64,000 bases of DNA from an uncultured Victivallis sp. (GTDB lineage: Bacteria > Verrucomicrobiota > Lentisphaeria > Victivallales > Victivallaceae), in the NCBI GenBank assembly GCA_944389815.1, contig CALXNS010000070.1:1-64000 (forward strand), given 5' to 3'. The position numbers were made by a program, and so were the translations under genes. Below, piece after piece: positions 31,970 to 40,642 of this stretch. Below the pieces are notes generated by a model, which was given only the letters and a program-made list of their open reading frames with translations, was not told the origin of the DNA and made no database searches. Every line of letters begins with the position of its first letter. Position 1 is the stretch's first letter.

Positions 31970-33994
31970 TTATCGAACTTTTCCTTTCCGGTTGAATTTA
32001 AGCAGTAACAGCGTAATGTCGTCGGCCTGTTCCGCGCCGCGGACGAACTCCTTCACCGCCGCGAGAATTGCCGCGCCGGTTTCCGAAGGGCTTCGGCCGA
32101 CGGAATGAAGGAGCAGTTCATCGAACGCCGCGCCGCCGAATTCATTTTTCTCCGGATTGAGCGCCTCGGTCACGCCGTCGGTGTAAAGTACGATCATGTC
32201 CCCGTCATTTAATGTGACCGTCGCTTCGCCGTACGACTGGTCTTTGATGATGCCGAGAGCCGGGCCGTGGCATTCGGCAAGGGATTCAAGGGCACCGTCG
32301 GCGCGCAGCACGCGGGGAGGATTGTGACCGGCGTTGCAGAACGTTATGCTTCCCGTACGGCAGTCGAGGACGCCGATGAAATAGGTTACGAACATCAGGG
32401 AATCGTTGTTGTCGGCGAGCAGGGTGTTGATCCGGGCGGTCAATTCTGCCGGAGTCGTTGCCCGTTCCGCTTCGCTTCGCTGCAGAGTCTGCGTCATCGA
32501 CATGAAGAGCGCCGCGGGAATGCCTTTGCCGGAAACGTCGCCGATCACGAAACAGAAGTGATTTTCGTCCGGATAAAAGAAGTCGTAGAGATCTCCCCCC
32601 ACCGCCCGGGCCGGATTCAACGATGCATAGAGTGAAAACGCCTCCGTCTCCGGCAGCGGCGGCAGCATCCGGGGCAGGATGTCCGTCTGAATTTCCCGGG
32701 CGACCTGAAGTTCGCTTTCGATCTTCTGCCGGGCGGCGGCGTTCGCCTGAAGTTCGCGGGTGTGGCGTGCGAGCGCCTGCTGCATGGACCCGAAGGCATG
32801 AGTGAGCTGGCCGATCTCGTTCTGCCCGCGGACGGGGGGCAGTTCGACGTGGAAATTTCCTCCGCCGATTTCGCGGGCCGCCCGCGTCAGTCTGATCAAC
32901 GGCGCCGACTGGCGACGGGCGATGACCACCACGGCCAGAAGCATCAGCAGGATGCCGAGGAGGGAGATCAGTCGCAGATTGTGTTCCAATGCGTGAAGAT
33001 TGGCCGTGAGCTGTTCTTCCGGATAAGTGACCGCAAGGCTCCAGCCGGTGGTCGGAATCGGAGCGTAATAGAGACGTTCGCGTCCGTCTGTGAGCGGAGA
33101 AAGCTGCGAAAATGACGCCATCCCCTTCTGACCTGCGAGCATGGCCCGGCCGATGTCGCGGAGCAGGCGCGCTCCCCTGTTTTCGGTGAAGAGACGTTTT
33201 TCAAGGGTGTCGGCATAACTGAAGATGGTTGAATCCATGACGTCGGCGCGAAATTCCGGATCGGAATGATCTTCCTCCGGATTTTCCGGATAGGCGATAA
33301 TTCGTCCGAACCGGGAGAGGATCATCTCCTGACCGTAGCCGAAGACGTCGGCGCGTTCCGCCAGACGATTGAGCCGTTCGAGCGAGAGATCGAATCCGGC
33401 AATCCCGATGAACCTCCCCTGTCGATCCCGGAGAATTTGTGAATAGGTGGTCATCATCGTATCGGCGACCCGGTCGAAATAGGGTTCGCTCCAGACGGAT
33501 TGACCGCGCAGTTTCGGAATGACGAACCAGTCGAATCCGGTGTAGCGGTCGGCAGGGCCGCCGCGGCGGACTTTTCGGAGTTTCCCGTCGGCATCCTGAT
33601 AAACGTAGATCATGAAGTAATCGGTATTTTCATTGAAACAGCGGTAGTCGTAGGCGATGCTGATGGCGCACAGGGGGGGAATCGCTTCGTGGAGGTGTTC
33701 GAAACTCTCGGCGAGAAATTCCATGAGTTCATCTTCATCGCATCCGGGGCCGTTCCGGAGTGCGACGGCGAATTCGTCAGCCGCGCTCATGATTGCGGGG
33801 AAATTCTGATTGATCCGTTCGGCGGCGAGTTCCACTGCCATAAGCGCGGTCCGGTTGAGTTCGGCGTCGGCGATGCGGCAGAACCGGTAATGAATCAGGA
33901 CGAATACGCTGCCGAGGATCACGACCAGCAGAAACACGGTGATCGCGCTTCCTCTGGCGGCCAGGCTCCAGTCGCGAAACGGACGGATATGCAT
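31970..33994 (-). CDS. Cache/HAMP-linked SpoIIE (PP2C-type) protein phosphatase
   Basis: 674 residues from ATG 33994 (MHIRPFRDW), chosen because GAGGAGG lies 9 bases upstream and it starts just after the preceding stop. TM1 ~15-35; periplasmic dCache-like domain ~40-325 (YTGFDWFVIPKLRGQSVWSE, TTGWSLAVTYPEEQL); TM2 ~345-365; HAMP ~365-420; coiled linker; SpoIIE/RsbU phosphatase ~440-674 (FVIGDVSGKGIPAALFM, FCNAGHNPP, LYTDGVTEALN, DDITLLLLKF). It senses an external ligand and dephosphorylates a cytoplasmic partner, typically an anti-anti-sigma factor. Confidence 0.93.
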   Translation of the reverse strand: MHIRPFRDWSLAARGSAITVFLLVVILGSVFVLIHYRFCRIADAELNRTALMAVELAAERINQNFPAIMSAADEFAVALRNGPGCDEDELMEFLAESFEHLHEAIPPLCAISIAYDYRCFNENTDYFMIYVYQDADGKLRKVRRGGPADRYTGFDWFVIPKLRGQSVWSEPYFDRVADTMMTTYSQILRDRQGRFIGIAGFDLSLERLNRLAERADVFGYGQEMILSRFGRIIAYPENPEEDHSDPEFRADVMDSTIFSYADTLEKRLFTENRGARLLRDIGRAMLAGQKGMASFSQLSPLTDGRERLYYAPIPTTGWSLAVTYPEEQLTANLHALEHNLRLISLLGILLMLLAVVVIARRQSAPLIRLTRAAREIGGGNFHVELPPVRGQNEIGQLTHAFGSMQQALARHTRELQANAAARQKIESELQVAREIQTDILPRMLPPLPETEAFSLYASLNPARAVGGDLYDFFYPDENHFCFVIGDVSGKGIPAALFMSMTQTLQRSEAERATTPAELTARINTLLADNNDSLMFVTYFIGVLDCRTGSITFCNAGHNPPRVLRADGALESLAECHGPALGIIKDQSYGEATVTLNDGDMIVLYTDGVTEALNPEKNEFGGAAFDELLLHSVGRSPSETGAAILAAVKEFVRGAEQADDITLLLLKFNRKGKVR

Positions 33995-33995
33995 G

Positions 33996-34997
33996 TTACG
34001 GCGCCTCCTCAACCTGGAGCGGCGCGAACGTTTTAAAATCGGGCGCCGTCCGGATTCTGCCGCTGCGCTTCAATAACTGGACGGCGTCGGTGTAGTTTCT
34101 CTGTTCCAGCGTGCCGTTTCGTCGCGGGTCGTTCAGTTCGAGATCTGCGCCGAAGTGCCGGAGCATCCATGATTGATGTGCCGGGTCGAACGGATAATCG
34201 AGTTTCCGGCATTCGCGACGGACCAGGCGCAACGCTTCCGCCGGATTGCGGAGCGCTTCGCGCCACCCCTCCAGAACCGCGGCGCGCATCGCCCGGCAGA
34301 CGTCGGGATTTCGGCGGACGGTGCCGGCGTCGGCATAGAGCCCGTCTTCCGGAATGTTCAAGCTGAAATTCCGCATCCGGAAGCAAATCAGCTCTCCAGG
34401 CGAAATTCCCGCGGCAAGCAGCAGGTAATATTCGTTATACTCCATTACCGAAATGAATTCAGCTCCCTCCCAGAGAAAGAGAGCAATCCCGTCGTTGATC
34501 GGAATCCTTGTGGCGGCGGGGGCGAAACGTTGCAGGAAAAGTTCAGGAAGCAGTCCCGAATCGCCGCTCCACACGGCACACCGGAGGTCGGGGCCGAAGC
34601 GTTGCAGCGTTTCGGCCTCTCTGCCGATTCCGGCGCGGCGTCTGCCGACGAGGAGAATCGAGGAGTTGCAGCTGAGCTGGGCGATGTTGACCGGTTCGAG
34701 ACCGGAGTTCGTCGCTTCGATCGCCGCAAGCAGCGGAGCGACCAGGAAGTCGCATTCCGACTTCCGCAACGCGTCGAAGACCGAATTTCCGGGGGAGGTG
34801 TGGCGCACTTCCACGTCAAGTCCGCGGCGACTGAAGATGCCGTGTTCTGCGGCGTAGTAGTAACCTGCGAACTGCGCCTGCGGTTTCCACGGCAGCATCA
34901 AGGTATACTGTTTTTCAGCCGCGTCCGCCGTCAGGACGGAAGCGGTCGTCAACAGGAGAACGGCACACCGTTGAATGATTTGCACAAACCCGTTCAT
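33996..34997 (-). CDS. NMT1/THI5-type periplasmic substrate-binding protein
   Basis: From ATG 34997 a signal peptide (IIQRCAVLLLTTASVLTADA) leads into LPWKPQAQFAGYYYAAEHGI, FSRRGLDVEVRHTSPGNSVF and ..DFLVAPLLAAIEATNSG, the SsuA/THI5-like fold of ABC binding proteins for pyrimidine, taurine or nitrate-like ligands. ATGs at 35012 and 35060 are alternatives; no strong ribosome site is seen. No permease or ATPase gene is nearby. Instead the next gene, one base away, is the Cache-SpoIIE phosphatase, suggesting a sensory role. The C-terminus (~230-333) is helical and conserved-looking. Confidence 0.85.
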   Translation of the reverse strand: MNGFVQIIQRCAVLLLTTASVLTADAAEKQYTLMLPWKPQAQFAGYYYAAEHGIFSRRGLDVEVRHTSPGNSVFDALRKSECDFLVAPLLAAIEATNSGLEPVNIAQLSCNSSILLVGRRRAGIGREAETLQRFGPDLRCAVWSGDSGLLPELFLQRFAPAATRIPINDGIALFLWEGAEFISVMEYNEYYLLLAAGISPGELICFRMRNFSLNIPEDGLYADAGTVRRNPDVCRAMRAAVLEGWREALRNPAEALRLVRRECRKLDYPFDPAHQSWMLRHFGADLELNDPRRNGTLEQRNYTDAVQLLKRSGRIRTAPDFKTFAPLQVEEAP

Positions 34998-35166
34998 GGT
35001 AAGGAGAAACATAACACCGTGTCGGCGATTCTGCAAGGTGCGGCAGGGAAAAAACTTCAAAGTTTTCCGGAATTCCTTGAAAAATCCGGTAATATGATTA
35101 AATTAAACGTTCAGTATTTTTTCATTATTTCAATATTTCACCATATTTCAACAAGGGCGAGGGAAA

Positions 35167-35757
35167 ATGAAATATCTGGAACTGACGGTGGGGGCGGTGT
35201 TGGTATACAACTTCGTGCTCTCCCGTTTCCTGGGAATCTGTCCGTTCCTGGGAGTCTCGAAACGGCTCGGTACGGCCATGGGTATGTCGGGGGCGGTGAT
35301 TTTCGTGATGACGCTGGCGTCGTTCATCACCTCGTTGCTCTACCGGCATGTGCTGCGTTTCGAATATGACGGGCGGACGGTGGATATCGGATTTCTTCAG
35401 GTGCTGCTTTTCATTCTGGTGATTGCCGGTCTGGTGCAGTTGATTGAGATCATGCTTCAGAAACTCAGCCCGATGCTCTATCAGGCGCTGGGAATTTATC
35501 TCCCGCTCATCACGACCAACTGTGCGGTTCTCGGGGCGGCGACGATCAATGCAAACAACAATTACACGGTGCTGGAGGCGACGGTTTTCGGCTTTTTCTC
35601 CGGTGTCGGATTCGCGTTGGCGCTGCTGCTTTTCGCAAGTCTGCGCGAACGGCTCGATCTTGCGGCCGTGCCTGCGCCGTTCAAGGGGACCGCGATCGCA
35701 TTGATCACGGCCGGGATTCTCGCAATGGCGTTCGTCGGATTCTCCGGCCTCTGCTGA
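35167..35757 (+). CDS. rnfA: Rnf complex membrane subunit RnfA
   Basis: 196 residues, six hydrophobic segments. FVLSRFLGICPFLGVSKRLG at the start and ITTNCAVLGAATI (~116-128) are the half-channel signatures shared by RnfA/RnfE and NqrE/NqrD; the two conserved Cys (C23 in GICPF and C119 in TNCAV) are the intramembrane iron-sulfur ligands. GAGGGAAA precedes the ATG. First gene of the rnfABCDGE operon. Confidence 0.97.
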   Translation: MKYLELTVGAVLVYNFVLSRFLGICPFLGVSKRLGTAMGMSGAVIFVMTLASFITSLLYRHVLRFEYDGRTVDIGFLQVLLFILVIAGLVQLIEIMLQKLSPMLYQALGIYLPLITTNCAVLGAATINANNNYTVLEATVFGFFSGVGFALALLLFASLRERLDLAAVPAPFKGTAIALITAGILAMAFVGFSGLC

Positions 35758-35779
35758 TAAATCAAGGATTCAGAAAAAG

Positions 35780-36631
35780 ATGGGTACATTGACGGCGGCG
35801 GTAATGGTGATGGCGGGCATCGGTCTCGCGCTCGGCGTGGTGATCGGATTCTTCGCAAAATTGTTTCAGGTGAAAAGCGACGCGCGCGTCGAACTGGTAA
35901 CGGAATTGTTGCCGGGCGCCAATTGCGGCGGTTGCGGGAAGGCGGGCTGCTCCGATTTTGCCAAGTCGGTGGTTTCCGGAGAGAATCCGCCGAGCAAATG
36001 TCCGGTTTCGAGCAAGGAACAGGTGACGGCGATCGCGCTGGCGCTGGGGATCGACGCAGGAGAATCGTTCGCGAAAAAGGCGGTGGTCTGCTGCGGCGGC
36101 GACCGGGAGCAGACGCTCCGGCTGGCGAATTACAACGGCGTGCTCGACTGTGTTTCCGCCTCGCTGGTTGCGGGCGGGCCGAAGGGGTGCGCCTACGGTT
36201 GTCTCGGGATGGGAACCTGTGCACGGAAGTGCCCGTTCGGCGCGATAGAGATCATCAACGGCCTGGCGGTCATTCACAAGGAGCTCTGCGTCGGCTGCGG
36301 CACCTGCGTGGCGGTCTGTCCGCGCAATGTCATCAAACTGGTTCCGGCGGAGGCGGAGGTTCACGTCTACTGCAATTCCCCGGCGAAGGGACCGGCCAAG
36401 AAGCAGGTCTGCCGCGTGCCGTGCCTCGGCTGCCGGAAGTGCGTCCGGGCGGCGGAAGGAAAGTTCACGGTCAACGGGTTCCGTGCCGAAGTCAATTATC
36501 AGGCGCCGGAATTGCCGACGGCGGAGGATGTTCAGAAGATCGGCTGTCCGACCGGCTGTCTGCTTACCGCCGAAGAGCATCTGCGTATTGAAATGAACGA
36601 ACCCGAATGGAGCGCGGGAAAAGATGAATAA
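35780..36631 (+). CDS. rnfB: Rnf complex ferredoxin-like subunit RnfB
   Basis: 283 residues. N-terminal membrane anchor (~4-28), an unusual [4Fe-4S] motif LLPGANCGGCGKAGCSDFAK with downstream CPV, then MGTCARKCPFGAI and CVGCGTCVAVCPRN (two ferredoxin clusters), CRVPCLGCRKC and a final CPTGC (further cysteines). It accepts electrons from ferredoxin and passes them to the membrane subunits. Overlaps rnfC by 8 bases. Confidence 0.97.
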   Translation: MGTLTAAVMVMAGIGLALGVVIGFFAKLFQVKSDARVELVTELLPGANCGGCGKAGCSDFAKSVVSGENPPSKCPVSSKEQVTAIALALGIDAGESFAKKAVVCCGGDREQTLRLANYNGVLDCVSASLVAGGPKGCAYGCLGMGTCARKCPFGAIEIINGLAVIHKELCVGCGTCVAVCPRNVIKLVPAEAEVHVYCNSPAKGPAKKQVCRVPCLGCRKCVRAAEGKFTVNGFRAEVNYQAPELPTAEDVQKIGCPTGCLLTAEEHLRIEMNEPEWSAGKDE

Positions 36632-37943
36632 GAACGTCAAAACATTTCACGGCGGAATCCATCCTGCCTGTGACGGCAAGTCGCTGTCGAATGGGGTTTC
36701 GGTGCAGCGCGCGCCGTTGCTCGACAAGTACCGGGTGGTGATTTCCGAAAATGTCGGCAAACCGCCCAAACCGGTGGTCGAAGCTGGAGCATGTGTCAAG
36801 AAATATCAGTTGATCGCCGCGGCCGACGGTTTCGTCTCCGCCAATTTGCATGCTCCGACCAGCGGTCGGGTCACCGGTATCGTCGAGGTGCCGGGGGCGA
36901 TGGGGGTGCCGGTCCAGGCGATTGAAATCGAAGCGGATGGGGCGGATGAAGCGGGCGAGCTCCTTCCGGCGCTCGACTGGCGGAACTGCGATGTGGCGTT
37001 GTTGCGCAAACGAGTCGAAGAAGCCGGGCTGGTCGGCATGGGCGGAGCGGCGTTTCCGACTCACGTGAAGTTGTCGCCGCCGCCGGAGAAGAAGGTCGAC
37101 GTGCTGGTGCTCAACGGCGCCGAATGCGAACCGTATCTGACCGCCGACCATCGTCTGATGGTGGAACAGCCTGAAGCGGTGCTGGAAGGCGCGGCGATTT
37201 CAGCGCGGATCCTCGGCGTGACGAAGATTTACATCGGCGTGGAGATCAACAAAGCTGATGCGATCGATGCACTCAACGCTCATGCAGCGGAGTTCGGAAT
37301 CGAAGTTGTGCCGCTCAAGGTGCAATACCCGCAGGGTTCGGAAAAACAGTTGATTTTTGCGATCACCGGTCGGAAGGTGCCGGCCGGCGGACTGCCGATG
37401 GATGCCGGATGTGTCGTTCAGAATGTCGGGACCGCCGCGGCGCTGGCCGATGCGGTCATCCGGGGAATCCCGCTGGTGGAGCGGATCGTCACCGTGACCG
37501 GCGAAGTGGTTGCGCATCCCGGGAACTGGCTGTTGAAGATCGGCACCCCGGTGATCCGGGTTGTTGAATGGGCCGGCGGCGTCACCGAGGAGCCGGGGAA
37601 ACTGATTCTCGGCGGACCGATGATGGGCTTTGCTCAGAAAAGTTTCGATGTGACCGTGACGAAAAACACCTCCGGTATTTTACTGCTGCCGCGGACGGTG
37701 GCGGTGACCTACGGTTCAAGTCCCTGCATCCGGTGCGGCCGGTGTGTGGCGGGTTGCCCGATGAATCTGGTGCCGTGCGCGCTCGGCAACGCGGTCGAGG
37801 CCGAACGGTTTGATCTTGCCGCGCAGAATCATGTGATGGACTGTCTGGAGTGCGGTTCATGCGCTTATGTTTGTCCGGCCCATCGGCCGCTGGTTCAGCA
37901 TATGCGTCGGGCGAAGGCGGAAATTCGCAAGCGGAAAAAGTGA
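36624..37943 (+). CDS. rnfC: Rnf complex subunit RnfC (NADH- and Fe-S-binding)
   Basis: 439 residues. GGMGGAAFPTHVKLS-like NADH/FMN region (~133-150; VGMGGAAFPT), LILNGAECEPYLTADHRLM (~157-174), and two C-terminal ferredoxin motifs, CIRCGRCVAGCPMNL and CLECGSCAYVCPAHRP. As the NAD-side subunit it reduces NAD+. Normal length without the long Ala/Lys tail of the E. coli RsxC. Confidence 0.97.
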   Translation: MNKNVKTFHGGIHPACDGKSLSNGVSVQRAPLLDKYRVVISENVGKPPKPVVEAGACVKKYQLIAAADGFVSANLHAPTSGRVTGIVEVPGAMGVPVQAIEIEADGADEAGELLPALDWRNCDVALLRKRVEEAGLVGMGGAAFPTHVKLSPPPEKKVDVLVLNGAECEPYLTADHRLMVEQPEAVLEGAAISARILGVTKIYIGVEINKADAIDALNAHAAEFGIEVVPLKVQYPQGSEKQLIFAITGRKVPAGGLPMDAGCVVQNVGTAAALADAVIRGIPLVERIVTVTGEVVAHPGNWLLKIGTPVIRVVEWAGGVTEEPGKLILGGPMMGFAQKSFDVTVTKNTSGILLLPRTVAVTYGSSPCIRCGRCVAGCPMNLVPCALGNAVEAERFDLAAQNHVMDCLECGSCAYVCPAHRPLVQHMRRAKAEIRKRKK

Positions 37944-37962
37944 AAGCAATTGAGAGCATATC

Positions 37963-39123
37963 ATGAGTGACGGTGAAAAAACAACTGAAGTGATGCTCCC
38001 CACCGGGTCAGACCTGGTGTTGAGCGTGTCTCCCCATCTTTCCGCGGCGGACAGTGTCCGGCGGATCATGTACAAGGTGTTGCTGGCGTTGATCCCCGCG
38101 TGCGTTGCCGGAATCTGGTTTTTCGGCTGGCGCGCGCTTGCGGTGATCGTGGTGACGGCGCTGTTCTGCATCGGAGCCGAAGCGCTCTGGTGCCGGATCG
38201 CCGGGAAACCGGTTCTCGGAACGATTGCCGACGGCAGTGCGGCGTTGACCGGCGTGCTGCTGGCGCTGAACCTGCCGCCGGAAATTCCGTTCTGGATCTG
38301 TCTGGTCGGCGCGTTTCTGGCGATCTGGCTGGGGAAACAGGTGTTCGGCGGTCTCGGGAACAATCCGTTCAATCCGGCGCTGGTTGCGCGGGTGGGGTTG
38401 CTGATTGCGCTGCCTGCGGCGATGACGACGTGGACGCCGCCGCGCGGGATGGGCGCCGATTCTCCGGCGGCGGCGGAATTCTACAGCCCGTCGACGCTTC
38501 ATAAGCTCCAGGGGAAAAAGGTGGGGCTTGACAGTGTGACGCATGCGACGGAGCTCGACAGCGTGACTTGTGCAACTCCGCTGGGTGTAGTCGGCACCAC
38601 GCCGAAGATTCTCGATAAATCCTTCGAGGCGCAGCAAAATTTTCAGGCGGTGGACAATAATGAGATGTTGTGGCGCTACTTTCTTGGGATCAAGGGCGGC
38701 TGCATCGGAGAGACCAGCATTCTTGCATTGCTGATCGGCGGCATTCTGCTGATTGCGTTCAAATTGATCAACTGGCGGGTGCCGATCTGCTACATCGGCA
38801 CGGTGGCGGTGTTCACCGGGTTGGTGAACTACTTCTTTCCGGGAGTTACGCCGACGCCGCTCTTTCATATTCTGACCGGCGGGCTGGTGCTTGGCGCGTT
38901 CTTCATGGCCACGGATATGGTCACGTCGCCGATTACTCCGACCGGCTGCATCGTTTTCGCGATCGGCTGCGGGATTATTACCAGCGTAATCCGGATCTGG
39001 GGAAATTATCCGGAAGGAGTCAGTTTCTCGATTCTTTTCATGAATGCTCTGGTGCCGCTGATTGATCGCTGGTGCGGTCAGCGTCCCTTCGGCTACACCG
39101 TGAAACGCGAGGTGGCGAAATGA
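37963..39123 (+). CDS. rnfD: Rnf complex membrane subunit RnfD, with duplicated flavinylation-type motif
   Basis: 386 residues, about nine hydrophobic segments. RnfD/NqrB-type motifs: GGLGNNPFNPALVARVGLLI and DMVTSPITPTGCIVFAIGCG. The covalent-FMN motif D-x-x-T-x-A-T, read by ApbE transferases, appears twice in tandem at residues 190-196 (DSVTHAT) and 199-205 (DSVTCAT) before PLG. Normally only one is present. Overlaps rnfG by 4 bases. Confidence 0.96.
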   Translation: MSDGEKTTEVMLPTGSDLVLSVSPHLSAADSVRRIMYKVLLALIPACVAGIWFFGWRALAVIVVTALFCIGAEALWCRIAGKPVLGTIADGSAALTGVLLALNLPPEIPFWICLVGAFLAIWLGKQVFGGLGNNPFNPALVARVGLLIALPAAMTTWTPPRGMGADSPAAAEFYSPSTLHKLQGKKVGLDSVTHATELDSVTCATPLGVVGTTPKILDKSFEAQQNFQAVDNNEMLWRYFLGIKGGCIGETSILALLIGGILLIAFKLINWRVPICYIGTVAVFTGLVNYFFPGVTPTPLFHILTGGLVLGAFFMATDMVTSPITPTGCIVFAIGCGIITSVIRIWGNYPEGVSFSILFMNALVPLIDRWCGQRPFGYTVKREVAK

Positions 39124-39794
39124 CGAAACTCAAGGAAACGGAAAACCTCTGGATTCTCGGATTGTTTCTCGGGATAACCGGATTGATTTCGGCACTGGTG
39201 CTCGCGATTTTCTCCGATCTGGTCAAGGAACCGATCGCCGCCGCCGAACTGCGCAGTACGAATCAGGCGTTGCAGCAGATACTCCCGCCCTTCGACAATC
39301 AGCCGTCTCGGACATCAGTGAAGATCAAGGCGGAAAACGGTTCGGAATACACCTTCATGGGCGCATTCAAAGACGGGCGGCTGGTCGCATTGGCGGCGAT
39401 CGGAGCGAATGCCGGATATGCCGGACTGGTGCATGCCATGGTCGGTTTGAATCCCGATGGATCGATTCGCGCCGTGCTCATTACCCGGCATAACGAAACC
39501 CCGGGACTTGGTTCCTACGTCTGCGAACGGAAGTTCCAGAAGACGATCTTCAATTTGTTCGAACCGAAACCTGAGGGGCTGCCGCCGAATAGTTTCCTGG
39601 ATCAGTTTGACGGCAAAACCGCCAGGGTTGCCGCGAACTGGAAGGTTCGCAAGGACGGCGGTTCGATGAAATACATCACCGGCGCAACCGTGACCAGCCG
39701 GGCGGTGACGGAACTTGTCAGTGAACTGGATCGCTGCTATCTGGCCAACAAGGCGGAGATCATTGGAGCCTTGAATTCGCAGGAGGGGAAATAA
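39120..39794 (+). CDS. rnfG: Rnf complex subunit RnfG (covalent FMN)
   Basis: 224 residues from ATG 39120, overlapping the rnfD stop as ATGA. One N-terminal TM segment (~10-32), a periplasmic FMN-binding domain with HNETPGLGSYVCERKF (~121-136) and the flavinylation motif YITGATVTSRAVTELV (Thr of GAT). Passes electrons within the complex. Confidence 0.96.
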   Translation: MTKLKETENLWILGLFLGITGLISALVLAIFSDLVKEPIAAAELRSTNQALQQILPPFDNQPSRTSVKIKAENGSEYTFMGAFKDGRLVALAAIGANAGYAGLVHAMVGLNPDGSIRAVLITRHNETPGLGSYVCERKFQKTIFNLFEPKPEGLPPNSFLDQFDGKTARVAANWKVRKDGGSMKYITGATVTSRAVTELVSELDRCYLANKAEIIGALNSQEGK

Positions 39795-39797
39795 GCT

Positions 39798-40493
39798 ATG
39801 AGTCTGCTCAAAGATTTCACCCGGGGCATCTGGAAGGAGAACCCGGTACTGGTGCTGTTGCTCGGCACCTGTCCGACGCTGGCCTTGACCACCAGCGCCA
39901 CCAATGGTTTCGGCATGGGGATGGCGACGACGTTCGTGCTGGTGGGGAGCAATCTGGTGATCTCGTTGATCGCCGGAATCGTGCCCAAGAAGATTCGGAT
40001 TCCGGTTTACATCGTGGTGATTGCGACGTTTGTGACGGTGATCGATCTGTTGATGAAGGCGTATGCGCCGCCGGCATTGTATGCGGCGCTCGGAATATTC
40101 ATTCCGTTGATTGTGGTGAACTGCATTGTGCTGGGACGGGCGGAGGCGTTCGCGTCGAAGAACGGCCCCATTCATTCGATTCTGGACGGTCTCGGCATGG
40201 GACTGGGATTCACGCTGACGTTGACGATGCTCGGGATCATCCGGGAGATGCTCAGCACCGGTTCGGTGTTCGAGGTGAAGGTGATCACCGCGTGGACGAC
40301 TGATTTCCTGCTGCCGTCGGCCGCGCCGGGGGCGTTCATCATCGTTGGGACGATTCTGGCGCTGAAGAATTACTTCAATCGCCGCGCCGCGATCAAGGCG
40401 GGGAAACTCTATGTGCCGCCGGAAGGACTCGACTGCCGCCATTGCCGGATTTGTTCGCTGCCGGAACATGACGAGGAGAAGCGCGAAAAATAA
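39798..40493 (+). CDS. rnfE: Rnf complex membrane subunit RnfE
   Basis: 231 residues, six hydrophobic segments. NPVLVLLLGTCPTLALTTSA (~14-33) and LIVVNCIVLGRAEAFASKN (~100-118) carry the paired Cys shared with RnfA. A C-terminal extension (~200-231) contains CRHCRICSLPEHDEE, an extra Cys cluster not found in standard RnfE. It ends the operon ahead of a strong terminator. Confidence 0.95.
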   Translation: MSLLKDFTRGIWKENPVLVLLLGTCPTLALTTSATNGFGMGMATTFVLVGSNLVISLIAGIVPKKIRIPVYIVVIATFVTVIDLLMKAYAPPALYAALGIFIPLIVVNCIVLGRAEAFASKNGPIHSILDGLGMGLGFTLTLTMLGIIREMLSTGSVFEVKVITAWTTDFLLPSAAPGAFIIVGTILALKNYFNRRAAIKAGKLYVPPEGLDCRHCRICSLPEHDEEKREK

Positions 40494-40553
40494 GGGTCAA
40501 TGGTCGCACTCCGGAAGCGGAATATCCGTTTTCGAAGGGAGGCGGCGGAAAAT

Positions 40554-40596
40554 AAACCGGCGAAGTTTCCGTTCGGAACTTCGCCGGTTTTGTTTT
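40554..40596. terminator. Bidirectional terminator between rnf and the PilT-like genes
   Basis: AAACCGGCGAAGTT (40554-40567), nine-base loop, AACTTCGCCGGTTT (40577-40590) then TGTTTTT on the plus strand; the minus strand is also T-rich after the stem. A perfect 14-bp stem serving convergent rnfE and the 40643-41764 gene. Confidence 0.85.
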
Positions 40597-40642
40597 TCCT
40601 TTCCGGCAAAAGAGATGCTGCTGCCGGGACATGAGGAACGCG

